Counted from the stretch's first letter, positions 46,540 to 56,719 are shown. The stretch: 64,000 nt of DNA from Schlesneria sp. DSM 10557 (GCF_041860085.1 NZ_CP124747.1:1922001-1986000); one strand, 5' to 3'. Notes: generated by a model not told the origin, from the sequence alone. Program-made: numbers and translations.

Positions 46540-46950
46540 GTGTCTGACGAACTGTACGATGACCACATCCTCGATCACTTCGAGTCCCCTTATCACAAGG
46601 GACATGCTGCGTGTCCCACCTGCTCGCATTCCGATCGCAACCCGATCTGTGGCGACCAGATTACGCTGGAGCTGGTGATCGATGACGCCCAGCACGTCAA
46701 AGAGGCATTCTTCGACGGAAAGGGTTGCGCCATCAGTCAAGCGGCCGCTTCGATCCTTTGCGAAACGATCGAAGGAAAATCCCTCGATCAACTTCGTGAG
46801 TTTCAAGCACAGGACATGCTGGACCTACTCAAAGTCCGTCTGACTGCCAGTCGCCAGAAGTGCGGCCTGCTTGGCTTTAAGGTTCTGAAGACCATGCTCT
46901 ATTCACTCGACCAGTCCCAGCCGAACGGTCCCTCTACCATCACTCCGTGA
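46540..46950 (+). CDS. sufU: SufU/IscU-type Fe-S assembly scaffold
   Basis: 136 aa from the GTG at 46540, preceded by AAGGGA; the frame extends upstream but without the family's character. The three ligand cysteines are in the NPICGD, GKGCAIS and RQKCGLL contexts typical of SufU. The N-terminal YDDHILDHFESPYHKG matches the conserved start. SufU accepts sulfur from SufS via a zinc site in Gram-positive-type SUF systems. No sufBCDS genes are adjacent. A hairpin at 47041 ends the transcript between sufU and the convergent frr. Confidence 0.9.
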   Translation: MSDELYDDHILDHFESPYHKGHAACPTCSHSDRNPICGDQITLELVIDDAQHVKEAFFDGKGCAISQAAASILCETIEGKSLDQLREFQAQDMLDLLKVRLTASRQKCGLLGFKVLKTMLYSLDQSQPNGPSTITP

Positions 46951-47040
46951 AGCGAGTTCCAACTCCGTCCTCGTCACCACCCGAGGCACGCCGGAAACAG
47001 ACTCGCGGCCTGGCTCAGTCCGATATAAAACGTCCGTGGT

Positions 47041-47086
47041 AAAGCGAAGAGGAGCGTAGATCCTGGATCCACGCTCCTCTTCGTTT
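47041..47086. terminator. Bidirectional terminator between sufU and frr
   Basis: CGAAGAGGAGCGT and ACGCTCCTCTTCG form a 13-bp stem; the intervening bases pair again (GATCC/GGATC) to give a nearly continuous hairpin. A short A-run precedes it and a T-run follows, so it can serve both convergent transcripts. Confidence 0.85.
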
Positions 47087-47137
47087 GATTTTCAGCAATC
47101 GGTACGAATCGACTTCTCGACGAGACCGAACGCGACG

Positions 47138-47695
47138 CTAGCTCATCAATTCTTTCTCTTTGGCATCGGCCATCGTGTTGACTTTGCCTTCGTACGTCTT
47201 GGTCAACTCCTGGATCTGCTCTTTCAATTGCTCATGAATGTCTTCATTCATCAATTTATTCTTAAGAGCGGTGTCCGAGTGCTTGTTGGCATCACGGCGG
47301 ATATTTCGGATCGCCACTCGGGCGTCTTCAGCAAGATCCTTCAGCCGCGCCACCATCTGCTTACGACGTTCCGTCGACAGCGGGGGAATATTCAAACGAA
47401 TGACTTTGCCGTCCGAGTTTGGTGCAAGCCCCACGTCACTGGACTGAATCGCCTTCGCGATATCGTTGATTACGCCCTGATCGAAAGGACGAATCATGAT
47501 TTGCTGTGCTTCCGGAACGCTGATCGTCGCAATCTGTTTCAGCGGTGTCGGTGAACCGTAGTAGTCCACACGAATGGAATCGACCAAACCGGTAGTCGCC
47601 CGACCGGTACGCAAGCCTTGAAAGTGGTCATGTGCCACCGAGGCTGCCTTTTCCATTCTCTCTTCAGCGTCGAGGAGTATCTCGTCCTGGTCCAT
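47138..47695 (-). CDS. frr: Ribosome recycling factor
   Basis: 185 aa from the ATG at 47695, with AAGGAG nine bases upstream; a GTG at 47701 is too close to that site. It releases ribosomes from mRNA after termination together with EF-G. Family signatures: GRATTGLVDSIRVDYYGSPTPL, VPEAQQIMIRPFD, IRLNIPPLSTERRKQM and the C-terminal VRNIRRDAN/KEKELMS-type helix. It is the last gene of the rpsB-tsf-pyrH-frr block and follows pyrH by 24 bases. Confidence 0.97.
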   Translation of the reverse strand: MDQDEILLDAEERMEKAASVAHDHFQGLRTGRATTGLVDSIRVDYYGSPTPLKQIATISVPEAQQIMIRPFDQGVINDIAKAIQSSDVGLAPNSDGKVIRLNIPPLSTERRKQMVARLKDLAEDARVAIRNIRRDANKHSDTALKNKLMNEDIHEQLKEQIQELTKTYEGKVNTMADAKEKELMS

Positions 47696-47719
47696 CGTCA
47701 CAAGCTCCTTTGATAGTGA

Positions 47720-48460
47720 TTAGAGAGCCGGAGCGCCAACGCGAGTCCCTAATCGTTCTCCAGCGATTACTCGCTCGATGTTACCTGGTTTCTGGTAATT
47801 GAGCACCACAATCGGAATGTTGTGCTCCATGCAATGATGAATTGCCTGAGCATCCATCACCTGCAGATTCTGTCGCAGAACATCTTGATAGGAAATCTCG
47901 GAGTAGCGCACGGCGTGTGGATTCTTCAGAGGATCATCTGAATAGACGCCATCAACGCGAGTCGCCTTGACCACGACATCGGCATCGATTTCCCTCGCAC
48001 GCAGCGCAGCGGCGGTGTCCGTCGTGACGAAGGGGCTACCCGTACCGGCCGCCAGAATGACAACCCGACCTTTTTCAAGATGGCGGATACAGCGGCGACG
48101 AATGAATGGTTCAGCAACGGGTGGAATCGTGATCGCGCTTTGAACACGCGTTGGAATCCCGTAGTGCTCCATGACGTCCTGCAGTGCCAGAGCGTTGATC
48201 GCCGTCGCCAGCATGCCCATGTAATGAGCCGTCGAAGGGACGACGATCGAGTTCGTGGAAGAGAACTCCTTCCCACGAAGGATATTCCCTCCACCGCAGA
48301 CGATGGCAAGCTGCACACCGCTGTCGACCACTCGTTTGATCTGCTCACAGATAATCTGAACTTCAGAAAGACTGATGCCAGATTCGCCGGGACGAGCGAA
48401 GCTTTCGCCGCTCAGTTTAAGAAGAACTCGCTTATACTTCGGTGTCGTCCCTGCGGGCAT
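47720..48460 (-). CDS. pyrH: Uridylate kinase (UMP kinase)
   Basis: 246 aa from the ATG at 48460; a GTG at 48481 gives 7 more residues. It phosphorylates UMP to UDP. Signature segments: [12 protein letters not shown] (N-terminal Lys and Gly-rich loop), [30 protein letters not shown] and [21 protein letters not shown] standard bacterial hexameric UMP kinase, not related to eukaryotic CMP/UMP kinases. It lies between tsf and frr, separated by short gaps, in the common bacterial order. Confidence 0.96.
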   Translation of the reverse strand: MPAGTTPKYKRVLLKLSGESFARPGESGISLSEVQIICEQIKRVVDSGVQLAIVCGGGNILRGKEFSSTNSIVVPSTAHYMGMLATAINALALQDVMEHYGIPTRVQSAITIPPVAEPFIRRRCIRHLEKGRVVILAAGTGSPFVTTDTAAALRAREIDADVVVKATRVDGVYSDDPLKNPHAVRYSEISYQDVLRQNLQVMDAQAIHHCMEHNIPIVVLNYQKPGNIERVIAGERLGTRVGAPAL

Positions 48461-48508
48461 CGAATTCAGATCTCCGGTCACATCAACAGTTTTTCAAAGC
48501 AGAGGGGT

Positions 48509-49345
48509 TCAATTACCCAGAATCCAGCGAGCGAACGTCACGGGCTTCAGACCATGCTCGGCCAGGGCCTGATTCACAGTCTTCGAGTCATCTTTGGCGA
48601 ACAGCTGATAACCCAAAACACCTTGCTCGGCGTAGTAGGTCTTCATCCGTCCTTCCACGATCTTCTCGAGAATATTGGCTGGCTTGCCTGAAGCAGCCGC
48701 TTCAGCAGTCAGTCGTTCCTTCTCAGCGGCCACTTCAGCGGCTGGCAACTCTTCTGGGTGGGTGACCACTGGCTTCAGAGCCGCAACGTGCATCGCGACA
48801 TCGCGAAGCACGGCTGCCGTCTTATTCTCGCCACCGGCACGGACCAGGACACCGGTCTTGCCGTCGTGATGGGTGTAGGCCCCGGCTGGACCTTCGACCA
48901 GCAGAACGCGAGAAACAACCATCTTCTCGCGAATCTTACCAACGACTTCTTCGAGGAGTGCAGCCAGGGTCATGCCAGGTCGGTCTGGAGCACTCTGGGC
49001 CAGCAGTTCTTCTGGAGTTGCTGCACCCGGGCCTTCGAGCAGTCGCTTCAGCAACTGATCTGCCAGGAAGACGAAGTCATCTGCCTTGGCAACCGGTGCA
49101 GACTCACACTGCACTTCGACCATCGCGGCGCGAGTACCATCTGCGGACACACCGGTCCGGATGACACCTTCGCTGGTGGGATTTTCAGCTCGCTTGATTG
49201 AAACTTTCTTGTTTGCTTCTTTCAGCAATTCAATCGCGCGCTGCTGGTCACCATTTGCCTCCGTGAGAGCCCTTTTGACTTCCATCATCGGCAGATTGGT
49301 CAGATCACGCAGTTCTTTGACTGCCTGGGCAGTGATCTCGGCCAT
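48509..49345 (-). CDS. tsf: Elongation factor Ts
   Basis: 278 aa from the ATG at 49345, preceded by GAGGAG. It is the nucleotide exchange factor for EF-Tu. The N-terminal UBA-like domain (ITAQAVKELRDLTNLPMMEVK) holds the conserved TGxxMMDxKxAL-type motif in a slightly altered form. The core domain has a typical HVAALKP segment with coiled-coil helices, and the C-terminus ends GLKPVTFARWILGN. It follows rpsB on the same strand with a 250-base gap that may hold an attenuator or internal promoter. Confidence 0.95.
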   Translation of the reverse strand: MAEITAQAVKELRDLTNLPMMEVKRALTEANGDQQRAIELLKEANKKVSIKRAENPTSEGVIRTGVSADGTRAAMVEVQCESAPVAKADDFVFLADQLLKRLLEGPGAATPEELLAQSAPDRPGMTLAALLEEVVGKIREKMVVSRVLLVEGPAGAYTHHDGKTGVLVRAGGENKTAAVLRDVAMHVAALKPVVTHPEELPAAEVAAEKERLTAEAAASGKPANILEKIVEGRMKTYYAEQGVLGYQLFAKDDSKTVNQALAEHGLKPVTFARWILGN

Positions 49346-49595
49346 GACTTTGACTCCTCAATTGTAAAAGTTCTGTGCTGACGAAGCTTGGCCGACGGTA
49401 CCATTCCCGTTTCGCGAAATATCACAAAACAGAATTGCTGCCGGACGGTATCCGAAGTGAGCATACCAAATCCGCTTCGCGGACTCGCTCAAATCCGACA
49501 CCGTCCTACAACGGACTGGCCGCCAGCCGTTCGCCTTGCAAATTATTTATACTGCAACACGTTTACGCCGCAAACCACTCATACAGCCATTCGAA

Positions 49596-50345
49596 CTACG
49601 ACTGAATCGAAGGCCGGGCTTTGTACTGCTCTTCCAGTGGTTGTTCGACTTCTTCTTTCGGCACCATGTTCCGACCTTCTGCAACAGCGGCGGTCAAGTG
49701 CTTCAGAACGAGTTGGATCGAACGAATGCTGTCGTCGTTGCCGGGAATTGGAAGATCGACGTCATCGGGATTGCAATCGGTATCCAGCAGAGCGATGACC
49801 TTGATGCCGACCAGATGCGCTTCGTGAACGACGTTGTGTTCCTTCTTGGGATCAACAACGATGATTGCTTCTGGTAACCGGTTCATCAATCGAAGACCAT
49901 TGATATTGCGAAGCATCTTGCGGTGTTCGCGCAACAACTTGGACTGCATCTTCTTGGAGTAGGTGTTGATATCACCGGACGAGAAGATCTGATCCAGCTC
50001 TTCCAGTCGCTTCATGCGGGTTCGCATGGTACGGAAGTTAGTGAAAATCCCACCCAGCCATCGGTAATCAACATAAGGCATGTTGACCGAGTTGGCACAA
50101 TCACGGATTGTCTCGGCAGCTTGCTTCTTCGTACCGCAGAACAGAACCAGGCTTCCCTGAGAAGCTACCTTCTGCAGGTACTTCTTGGCGCGGAGCAATC
50201 CACGAATGGTTTCTTTGATATCGATGATGTGGATGAGATTTCGGCGACCGTAAATGTAGGGTCGCATCTTGGGATTCCATCGACTGGTACGATGGCCGTA
50301 ATGGATGCCCGCTTCGAGAAAATCTTTCACCACAATTTCAGACAC
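49596..50345 (-). CDS. rpsB: 30S ribosomal protein S2
   Basis: 249 aa from a GTG at 50345 preceded by GGAGGAG. Family features: [60 protein letters not shown] and the P-D-x-x-K/E-x-N-V-V-x-E-A motif ([26 protein letters not shown]). It binds the 30S head near the E site. It heads the rpsB-tsf-pyrH-frr block, behind a good promoter at 50443-50471. Confidence 0.97.
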   Translation of the reverse strand: MSEIVVKDFLEAGIHYGHRTSRWNPKMRPYIYGRRNLIHIIDIKETIRGLLRAKKYLQKVASQGSLVLFCGTKKQAAETIRDCANSVNMPYVDYRWLGGIFTNFRTMRTRMKRLEELDQIFSSGDINTYSKKMQSKLLREHRKMLRNINGLRLMNRLPEAIIVVDPKKEHNVVHEAHLVGIKVIALLDTDCNPDDVDLPIPGNDDSIRSIQLVLKHLTAAVAEGRNMVPKEEVEQPLEEQYKARPSIQS

Positions 50346-50442
50346 GTAATGACTCCTCCACGCAATTGAGCGGGCCCAGAATCCAATTCTGTAGTTTTAA
50401 CCAAGTTATTCTGCAAAAAGTGCAGCATTCCCCAAGATACGC

Positions 50443-50471
50443 ATCGTAACGGCGCTTCCCAATCGCGTCAA
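50443..50471 (-). promoter_or_regulatory. Sigma-70-type promoter for rpsB
   Basis: On the minus strand TTGACG (50466-50471) and TACGAT (50443-50448) are separated by exactly 17 bases, about 100 bases upstream of the rpsB GTG. The leader contains two small inverted repeats, CTGCA/TGCAG near 50411-50425 and CAGAAT/ATTCTG near 50379-50393, that may take part in S2 autoregulation. The latter is inference. Confidence 0.7.
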
Positions 50472-51201
50472 ATGATCACGTTTTCCAGTGAATCACGTTT
50501 TCCGGCGATTGGAACAACAGCGTCAAATCCGCCGTTTTGAGCCCCTCCTGCAACCGGCCCAAACAACGAATCTTGGATACCTCATCGGCTGCCGAAACAG
50601 GGTTCATCCCCCTATTTTCGGTCGCACACAAACAAATTCGCCTCTGTGAACCCGAAGATTGCACAGAGGCGTCGTACGCATGCCCCAGGTTTTAATGACA
50701 AATCCGGCGAATAACCATCCTTGTAAGGGCATACCATATAACGGACCGCATTATCGCAAGAGGAGGCACTCTGTCAACTCCGCACACATCAGAAAAGATC
50801 ATCGCAGCGAAGGCCTCTTTTTCAAAGTATCTGCCCGCACAAAGCAGCCCCTGGGCTGAGGAGTTGTCCACCCAATCGCGCCGGTTTTCAATGCTCACGA
50901 CGCTTCTCGCGCGGTGCACGGAAGTCATCCCGGAGCAACGGCGCACGCGAGCCGGCGTAGGGAATTTCCAGCGGATTTTCTTTCGATCCGAAGTCCGTTA
51001 AGTCCTTTCCCCTGTCCAATCCCTGAACCGATACGGACCGAAGGATTCATCGCAACAACGGCGGGTTCACTGAGAAGGGGCTGCGTAGCGTCGACTGGCC
51101 TACATTCATTCGTGATTCCCAACTTGTGATTTCCGGTCCACATCGGAGAATTATCCCTGCGGTTACATCAATCGAAATTCTTTTGCACGGAAGTCGACTC
51201 A
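50472..51201. other. Intergenic region between divergent genes
   Basis: About 730 bases between the rpsB promoter and the SGNH gene. It holds a 10-bp-stem hairpin at 50639-50671 (CGCCTCTGTG / CACAGAGGCG, 13-base loop) without a clear T-tract. Open frames here have no protein character. Confidence 0.45.
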
Positions 51202-51972
51202 ATGAAATCACTGCAACTCGTCGCTCTGCTCCTGACATTTCTCTACCTCGGCATCAGCGGGACCTCACCCTCCCCGGTCCGCGCAGAGCAGGAGGAGGGA
51301 ACCGTCGCCGTCGAGAAAACGACGATGGGAAGTCTTGATGTCTCAAGAGTGCTGTTTCTTGGAAACAGTATCACACTACATTCGCCTGCCCCCGCAATCG
51401 GCTGGACGGGTAACTGGGGGATGGCGGCGAGCGCTCAGGAACGGGATTATGTCCATCTTTTGTCGGCCCAAATCGCAGAAGCGGCATCAATGCCGAAAAC
51501 CAAAGTTCGGAACATTGCTGACTTCGAACGTGGCTACAACGACTACGACATCGAGGGGAAACTGAAAGCAGAACTCGACTTCGCACCGCAGGTGGTCATC
51601 ATCGCGATCGGAGAAAATGTTTCTGAACTGGCCACACCCGAGGCCGAAAAGCAGTTCGCGGCTGCATTTGATCGGCTTCTTGCATCACTCAAAGCCCGGC
51701 AGCCTCAAGCGATTTTCGTGAGGAGTTCCTTCTGGCCGAATGCCACCAAGGACCAGATCATGAAGCAGGCCTGCGCGAGTGTCGACGCCACTTATGTCGA
51801 TATTCATCGTCTTGCAGAAGATGAGTCGAACTTTGCCAGGTCGGAACGTGTCATCGAACACGCCGGAGTTGCCGGGCATCCGGGTGACAAAGGGATGCGC
51901 GCGATCGCTGACGCAATTTTCGCGGCCATTCAGCAGCGATCGAAACAGCAACCCGAAGAGAAGCGTCCCTAG
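51202..51972 (+). CDS. Exported SGNH/GDSL-like hydrolase
   Basis: 256 aa with a signal peptide (MKSLQLVALLLTFLYLGISG). Block I reads VLFLGNSITLH, so the usual GDS is GNS (Ser retained, Asp to Asn). The oxyanion/Asn block is IIAIGENVSE, and the C-terminal GHPGDKGMRAIAD resembles the HPxDxGM catalytic-His block. The SGNH fold is confident and hydrolysis of an ester is likely, but the substrate is unknown. Upstream of the ATG no clean ribosome site was found, though the signal peptide supports this start. It is about 200 bases before tdh on the same strand. Confidence 0.75.
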   Translation: MKSLQLVALLLTFLYLGISGTSPSPVRAEQEEGTVAVEKTTMGSLDVSRVLFLGNSITLHSPAPAIGWTGNWGMAASAQERDYVHLLSAQIAEAASMPKTKVRNIADFERGYNDYDIEGKLKAELDFAPQVVIIAIGENVSELATPEAEKQFAAAFDRLLASLKARQPQAIFVRSSFWPNATKDQIMKQACASVDATYVDIHRLAEDESNFARSERVIEHAGVAGHPGDKGMRAIADAIFAAIQQRSKQQPEEKRP

Positions 51973-52171
51973 TAGTGATTCTCCGTGTTGTGACTCTCTG
52001 TGAAACAAACTTTAGCTGGTTCATGACTCTACTGAAGTCGAATTGGCATGATGAATCCGACAGATCTGCACAGAACTGTTACTGCCCTCAGGCATGAGCA
52101 CATCTCGGAACCTCTTCTCATCCGTTGCAACGTCGAGAACTGATCCCCTCTCAAACCGTTAAGGTCACAGC

Positions 52172-53215
52172 ATGAAGACGATGAAGGCCCTGGTGAAAGC
52201 CCAGTCCGCTCCGGGACTCACCCTGCAGGACGTTCCAGTCCCTGAAATAGGTATTAATGATGTTCTGATCCGCGTGGACCGAACCGGAATTTGTGGAACG
52301 GACCTGCACATCTACAAGTGGGATGCATGGGCGCAGAAGACAATTCCCGTCCCCATGGTTGTCGGTCACGAGTTCGTGGGCGAAATTGTCGAAGTTGGTT
52401 CCAATGTCACCGATTTCCACCCCGGGGAAGTCGTCAGCGGCGAAGGACACGTTGTCTGCGGCCGCTGTCGAAACTGTCTCGCAGGCCGTCGCCATCTCTG
52501 CAAAGACACGAAGGGGGTCGGCGTCAATCGCCCCGGCGCTTTCGCAGAATACCTTTCGCTGCCCATGACCAACGTCTGGCACCATCGAGACGATATCGAC
52601 CGCGACGTGGCTTCAATCTATGACCCCTTTGGAAATGCCGTTCACACGGCACTGTCATTCCCCGTGCTGGGGGAAGATGTTCTGATCACAGGGGCAGGGC
52701 CGATCGGCATCATGGCGGCCGCCATCGTCCGACACGCCGGAGCCCGCTACGTCGTCATCACCGATGTCAACGACTACCGGCTAGAGCTGGCGAAATCCAT
52801 GGGGGCGACCGTTGCCCTGAACGTCTCGAAAGGGAACCTCGCTGATGTCCAGAAGCAGCTCGGTATGAAGGAAGGATTCGATGTCGGGCTGGAAATGTCC
52901 GGCAATCCGACCGCATTTCGTGAGCTCCTGGCAAACATGGCCCATGGCGGCAAGATCGCCATGCTGGGTATCCCGTCGGAACAGATCGCCATCGACTGGA
53001 ACCTGGTAGTCTTCAACATGCTGACAATCAAAGGAATCTACGGCCGTGAGATGTACGAGACGTGGTACAAGATGTCCGTCATGCTGGAGAGTGGACTGAA
53101 TATCCGCCCCGTCATCACACATCGCTATCACTACACCGAATTTGAAAAGGGCTTTGAAGTCATGCTGTCAGGACAGTCGGGGAAAGTCGTCCTCAACTGG
53201 AAGGACGAGGCCTGA
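52172..53215 (+). CDS. tdh: L-threonine 3-dehydrogenase
   Basis: 347 aa zinc-dependent MDR enzyme oxidising threonine to 2-amino-3-ketobutyrate with NAD. Catalytic zinc: Cys41 in [13 protein letters not shown], His66-Glu67 in VGHEFVG. The structural zinc cysteines are Cys96, Cys99, Cys102 and Cys110, all present. The nucleotide-binding motif is GAGPIGIMA, and the [11 protein letters not shown] and [14 protein letters not shown] segments are diagnostic of Tdh. The kbl ligase gene that often follows tdh is absent here; downstream lies an FGE-like gene in the opposite direction. The ATG at 52172 follows AAGG with 7-base spacing. Confidence 0.95.
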   Translation: MKTMKALVKAQSAPGLTLQDVPVPEIGINDVLIRVDRTGICGTDLHIYKWDAWAQKTIPVPMVVGHEFVGEIVEVGSNVTDFHPGEVVSGEGHVVCGRCRNCLAGRRHLCKDTKGVGVNRPGAFAEYLSLPMTNVWHHRDDIDRDVASIYDPFGNAVHTALSFPVLGEDVLITGAGPIGIMAAAIVRHAGARYVVITDVNDYRLELAKSMGATVALNVSKGNLADVQKQLGMKEGFDVGLEMSGNPTAFRELLANMAHGGKIAMLGIPSEQIAIDWNLVVFNMLTIKGIYGREMYETWYKMSVMLESGLNIRPVITHRYHYTEFEKGFEVMLSGQSGKVVLNWKDEA

Positions 53216-53408
53216 CCCACGAACGCGCATCAACTCCGGGAAGTGTCGCTTGATCGCGGCACCTCCCGGACCCGAGCCCGCTCGAATCGCTGACCGGACC
53301 AGAACAGTTCAGACTTCAGGCCCGACACGGAGAATGAACTGATTCGCAGAAACGGCCCGGTGTCGAGCTAACCTGCAGATCTAACCTGTCGAGCCGAAGG
53401 TGACACCA

Positions 53409-54599
53409 TCACTTGGTGCTGCGGGGAATCCTGAGTACACAGCGGAATCCGACGTCGCCATGGGCTTTCCCCATATCCTTTCCGGTCCGATGCCAGATAC
53501 TCCAGTTCTCGCCATTTCCCTTGACGACGCGAAGATTCATGTCACGAACCTTCTTCGGGCCGCTCCAGTTTTTCAGACTGTCTTTTGAAATTGAGTTCAC
53601 GGCTTCTTCATGAGCCGTCGCCGAGTACAGATCTGCGCACCACTCAGAGGCGTTCCCCGCCAGGTCATAAATTCCGTAAGGGCTGCGGTCGGCAGCGAAG
53701 ATTCCCGTCGCCGAGATTGTGCGTTCGGCCCACAGAGGTCTTCCGTCCCCCCAGGGTGTTCTCAGCCCGTGAGTACCACGCGCCGCTTTTTCGAACTCGG
53801 CTTCCGTCGGAAGCTCCATTCCCGCCCACTTGGCGTAATTGACCGCAATCCCCCAGGGGAGCCCTAACGCCGGCAACTGGGGAGGACTTGAGGCATTCAG
53901 CGGAGCCGGGGGAACCGTCTTCTTTTTCTCGCGCATTTCGACACGGTACCTCTCAAAGTCCTGAACTGTGACTTCGAGCACCTGCATGTAGTACGTGTCG
54001 AGTTCCACTGTGATCGAAGGCCTGCTGACATCAGGTCCGCTATCAGAACCGACAATGGCAGGCCCGGCAGGAACGCACGCAAGCTGGGTTCCATTCTTCG
54101 TGCACAGAATTCGCTGGGGATAACCTTCCGGGGTGAATCCGTACTCGCGCACTTCTTCAAAGCCTGGCGGAAGCGTAAATCCCGCCTTACGCTCAACCGC
54201 CGTGCCTCCCGACAGCGACTGACTGGGGGTCGCGTTAACGACGAACTGGGTCGAGTCATACAGTTGGTCAGCAGACGTCACTTCGAACTTGTTCGCGGGA
54301 GAGACCGGCGGATCAGCATCCACTTCGACCAGCTGTCCCGGACCGCTGACGACAAACAGAAAACGGGGATCCACATTCGCAACAAGCGATGACGTTTTGC
54401 CCCCCGATGGCCTGGATTGAGGCTTCGGCTGCGACTGAGAGGTTCCGGAACCCGTCCCCGCAGGAGACGGCGGCGGCACCGGCCTGGTACTGGCGACCGA
54501 CGTGACTGGAGCCTCTGTCGGTGTTTTTGAGCAACCCACCAGCGGGAGACACAAAGCGAGCAAAGTGCCGACAATTCGACGTCGAGGCAGACTTCGCAT
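53409..54599 (-). CDS. Lipoprotein with FGE-sulfatase fold, catalytic cysteines missing
   Basis: 396 aa. The N-terminus is a lipoprotein signal (LLALCLPLVGC). A Pro/Ser/Thr-rich linker (~25-70) leads into an unknown region (~70-160), then an FGE-sulfatase (SUMF1) domain (~170-396): PAGPAIVGSDS, YYMQVLEVTVQDFERY, ELPTEAEFEKAARG, PYGIYDLAGNASEWCADLY and a terminal GDVGFRCV. The C-x4-C pair that oxidises sulfatases in true FGE is absent: the segment after LRVVKGNGENW lacks cysteines. It is thus a structural or ligand-binding FGE relative. It lies 110 bases downstream of the peptidase gene on the same strand. Confidence 0.8.
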   Translation of the reverse strand: MRSLPRRRIVGTLLALCLPLVGCSKTPTEAPVTSVASTRPVPPPSPAGTGSGTSQSQPKPQSRPSGGKTSSLVANVDPRFLFVVSGPGQLVEVDADPPVSPANKFEVTSADQLYDSTQFVVNATPSQSLSGGTAVERKAGFTLPPGFEEVREYGFTPEGYPQRILCTKNGTQLACVPAGPAIVGSDSGPDVSRPSITVELDTYYMQVLEVTVQDFERYRVEMREKKKTVPPAPLNASSPPQLPALGLPWGIAVNYAKWAGMELPTEAEFEKAARGTHGLRTPWGDGRPLWAERTISATGIFAADRSPYGIYDLAGNASEWCADLYSATAHEEAVNSISKDSLKNWSGPKKVRDMNLRVVKGNGENWSIWHRTGKDMGKAHGDVGFRCVLRIPRSTK

Positions 54600-54709
54600 G
54601 GTGTGGTTCCAGTCCAGATAACTTACTCAGGACGAATGTGATCAAAGTGGAAAACGGAACGAGCAAGCGCGGCGATTCACCCACGCCCCCTCACCGTCAA
54701 TGTTGCACG

Positions 54710-56719
54710 TTATCTCGGCGGATCAAGCGTCACTTTAAAAGTCTGCTCTTGCTTGTCACGGATGACCGTGAAGTCGACGACATCCCCCGGTGCAAATTTT
54801 CTCAGTGCCGCGTCGAAATCGTCAAGGTTGCTGACCGGGTGCGGACCGAGCTTCACGATTCGGTCACCTCCTTTTAAGCCACCCTTTTGTGCTGGCCCCC
54901 CCGCCGAAACACCGCTGATTGCATACCCCGGTTCCTCGTTGCCAAACTCGGGAATGGTTCCGACGTAAGGGCGACTGCCCCCTCGACCGGGGGTACTGTT
55001 CCCCTGAACTTCGACATACGCGGGACGCTCAGATTGCCTCAACGTTGCATCGATCATGGCTTCCATCAGATTGGCAACCCGGGACACCCCTTCGATATTA
55101 ATCTTCTCCCAATCGTCTGTCGGCTTGTGGTAGTCCGCGTGCTCACCCGTAAAGAAATGCAGCACCGGAATCTTCTTGGCATAGAACGAGGCATGGTCAC
55201 TGGGCCCAATCCCTTCCGGCTTGAAGATCAGCTTAAACCCTGCGTCGCCGTTGAATTGCTTCAGTTCGGGCTCCCAGCGGGGACTTGTCCCAGTACCGTA
55301 AACGATCAGTTTGTCATCTTTCAGCCGGCCGACCATGTCCATATTCAGCATGGCGATGGTCGTGTCCAGCGGAAACACGGGCTCTTTACAGTACCGGGCC
55401 GAACCCAGCAGCCCCAGTTCTTCGCCGGTGAAAGCGATGAAGACCAGCCGGCGTGAGGGCTTGGCGATCCTGGCCTTCTCCCCAAAACGTCGTGCCAGCT
55501 CCAGCAGCGTGACTGTTCCGGAAGCGTTGTCATCTGCCCCGTTGTGAATCTCGGTAGAACCGGGAGCCAGCGAGTTCTGACCACCCCGGCCGACGTGATC
55601 GTAATGAGCACCGATCACGATGGTCTCATCTGCCAGCGGTCCTTCTCCATCAATCACCCCGATGACGTTGGAGACGTCGGCGCGCACCTTTTCGACATTG
55701 AGTTCACCCTGAGCTCGCCAACCCGTAACAGCCATGGACTTTGGTTTGTGAGTCGAATCGATCTCAGCTTCCAGCTTGGATAAATCCGTCTTGAGCGACG
55801 CCAGAATCTGATCACACGTCTTGATTGAGATATGAAAGGCGGGCGGGAACGCCTTGTTTTCCCCGCTCCCTGCATACCCAAACTTCATCAGCGGGTCGTC
55901 ATCACTTTTTTCGGCAGCGGCCCGAATCGACTTCGCCTGATTGGTCGCTTCGGCCAGCTTGTTCCGGGCTTCGTTGAACTTTTCGACGTCGTTGGCGTCG
56001 GCAGATAAAAATGCTTCTGCCGCAAGCGAGACCTTTTCATGGGCGCTATAGAGGTTTTCACGACGCGTTTCTGCTGCTTTCCGGCCCGAGTAGGGGTCGT
56101 TTACGAACAACACCGCAGCCGCTTTCTGGGCGGCTGCATTTGTCATTTTTGTTCGCAAATCTGCATGTCGGGAAATCCCATGTGTGCTGGCAAAGGGACT
56201 GGAGGGATCGCTCTGACGTGGATTCCGTCGCAAGACGATGATCACTTTTCCTTCGACATCAATCCCTTCAAAATCGTTGTAGCCTTCATCGCTGGCATCG
56301 ATTCCATACCCACAGAACACGATGTCGCCATCGAACTTCCCACTTCCCCCGAATGAACAGCCTTCGACATCGTCACCGATTTTCAGTTCGATCGTCGTTC
56401 CTTCTGGCCCCACCAGTCGCAACGAGTTGGTGCCGACAAGCTTTGAACCAGTCGCGATGTCAAATTTCTGGAAGGCATCCCCGTCCACCCGATCGACGGC
56501 CAACCCTGCTTTGGCAAATTCGGTCTTGATGAACTGAGCGGCGATATTGAGACCGCTGGTCCCGACACCGCGCCCTTCCAGATCATCTGAAGCAAGGAAC
56601 TTGATATCGTTGAGTAGTCGTACCTGCGACTCAACAACCGCGTCGCCAAAAAGTGGATAAGCGGCAAACGCCAGCACCAGTGCAAATCCACTGATGACCA
56701 TAGCTGGGAAGCGGAGCAT
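54710..56719 (-). CDS. Exported M28 aminopeptidase with PDZ domain
   Basis: 669 aa from the ATG at 56719, with GAGG upstream, beginning a signal peptide (MVISGFALVLAFAAYPLFG); the open frame back to 56935 is rejected. It is a zinc peptidase of the M28 family. Visible metal/catalytic segments: IGAHYDHVG, NGADDNASG, AFTGEELGLLGS, LNMDMVGR and the late His of GEHADYHKPTDDW. A PA (protease-associated) insertion lies at ~100-380 before the peptidase core. The C-terminal ~85 residues are a PDZ domain (PGYAISGVSAGGPAQKGGLKGGDRIV). It likely trims peptides in the periplasm. Confidence 0.9.
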   Translation of the reverse strand: MLRFPAMVISGFALVLAFAAYPLFGDAVVESQVRLLNDIKFLASDDLEGRGVGTSGLNIAAQFIKTEFAKAGLAVDRVDGDAFQKFDIATGSKLVGTNSLRLVGPEGTTIELKIGDDVEGCSFGGSGKFDGDIVFCGYGIDASDEGYNDFEGIDVEGKVIIVLRRNPRQSDPSSPFASTHGISRHADLRTKMTNAAAQKAAAVLFVNDPYSGRKAAETRRENLYSAHEKVSLAAEAFLSADANDVEKFNEARNKLAEATNQAKSIRAAAEKSDDDPLMKFGYAGSGENKAFPPAFHISIKTCDQILASLKTDLSKLEAEIDSTHKPKSMAVTGWRAQGELNVEKVRADVSNVIGVIDGEGPLADETIVIGAHYDHVGRGGQNSLAPGSTEIHNGADDNASGTVTLLELARRFGEKARIAKPSRRLVFIAFTGEELGLLGSARYCKEPVFPLDTTIAMLNMDMVGRLKDDKLIVYGTGTSPRWEPELKQFNGDAGFKLIFKPEGIGPSDHASFYAKKIPVLHFFTGEHADYHKPTDDWEKINIEGVSRVANLMEAMIDATLRQSERPAYVEVQGNSTPGRGGSRPYVGTIPEFGNEEPGYAISGVSAGGPAQKGGLKGGDRIVKLGPHPVSNLDDFDAALRKFAPGDVVDFTVIRDKQEQTFKVTLDPPR

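Noticed and set aside
50639-50671. Hairpin in the rpsB upstream region as a gene terminator
   Set aside because: No gene ends nearby on either strand and no T-tract follows; kept only as a structure in the intergenic note.
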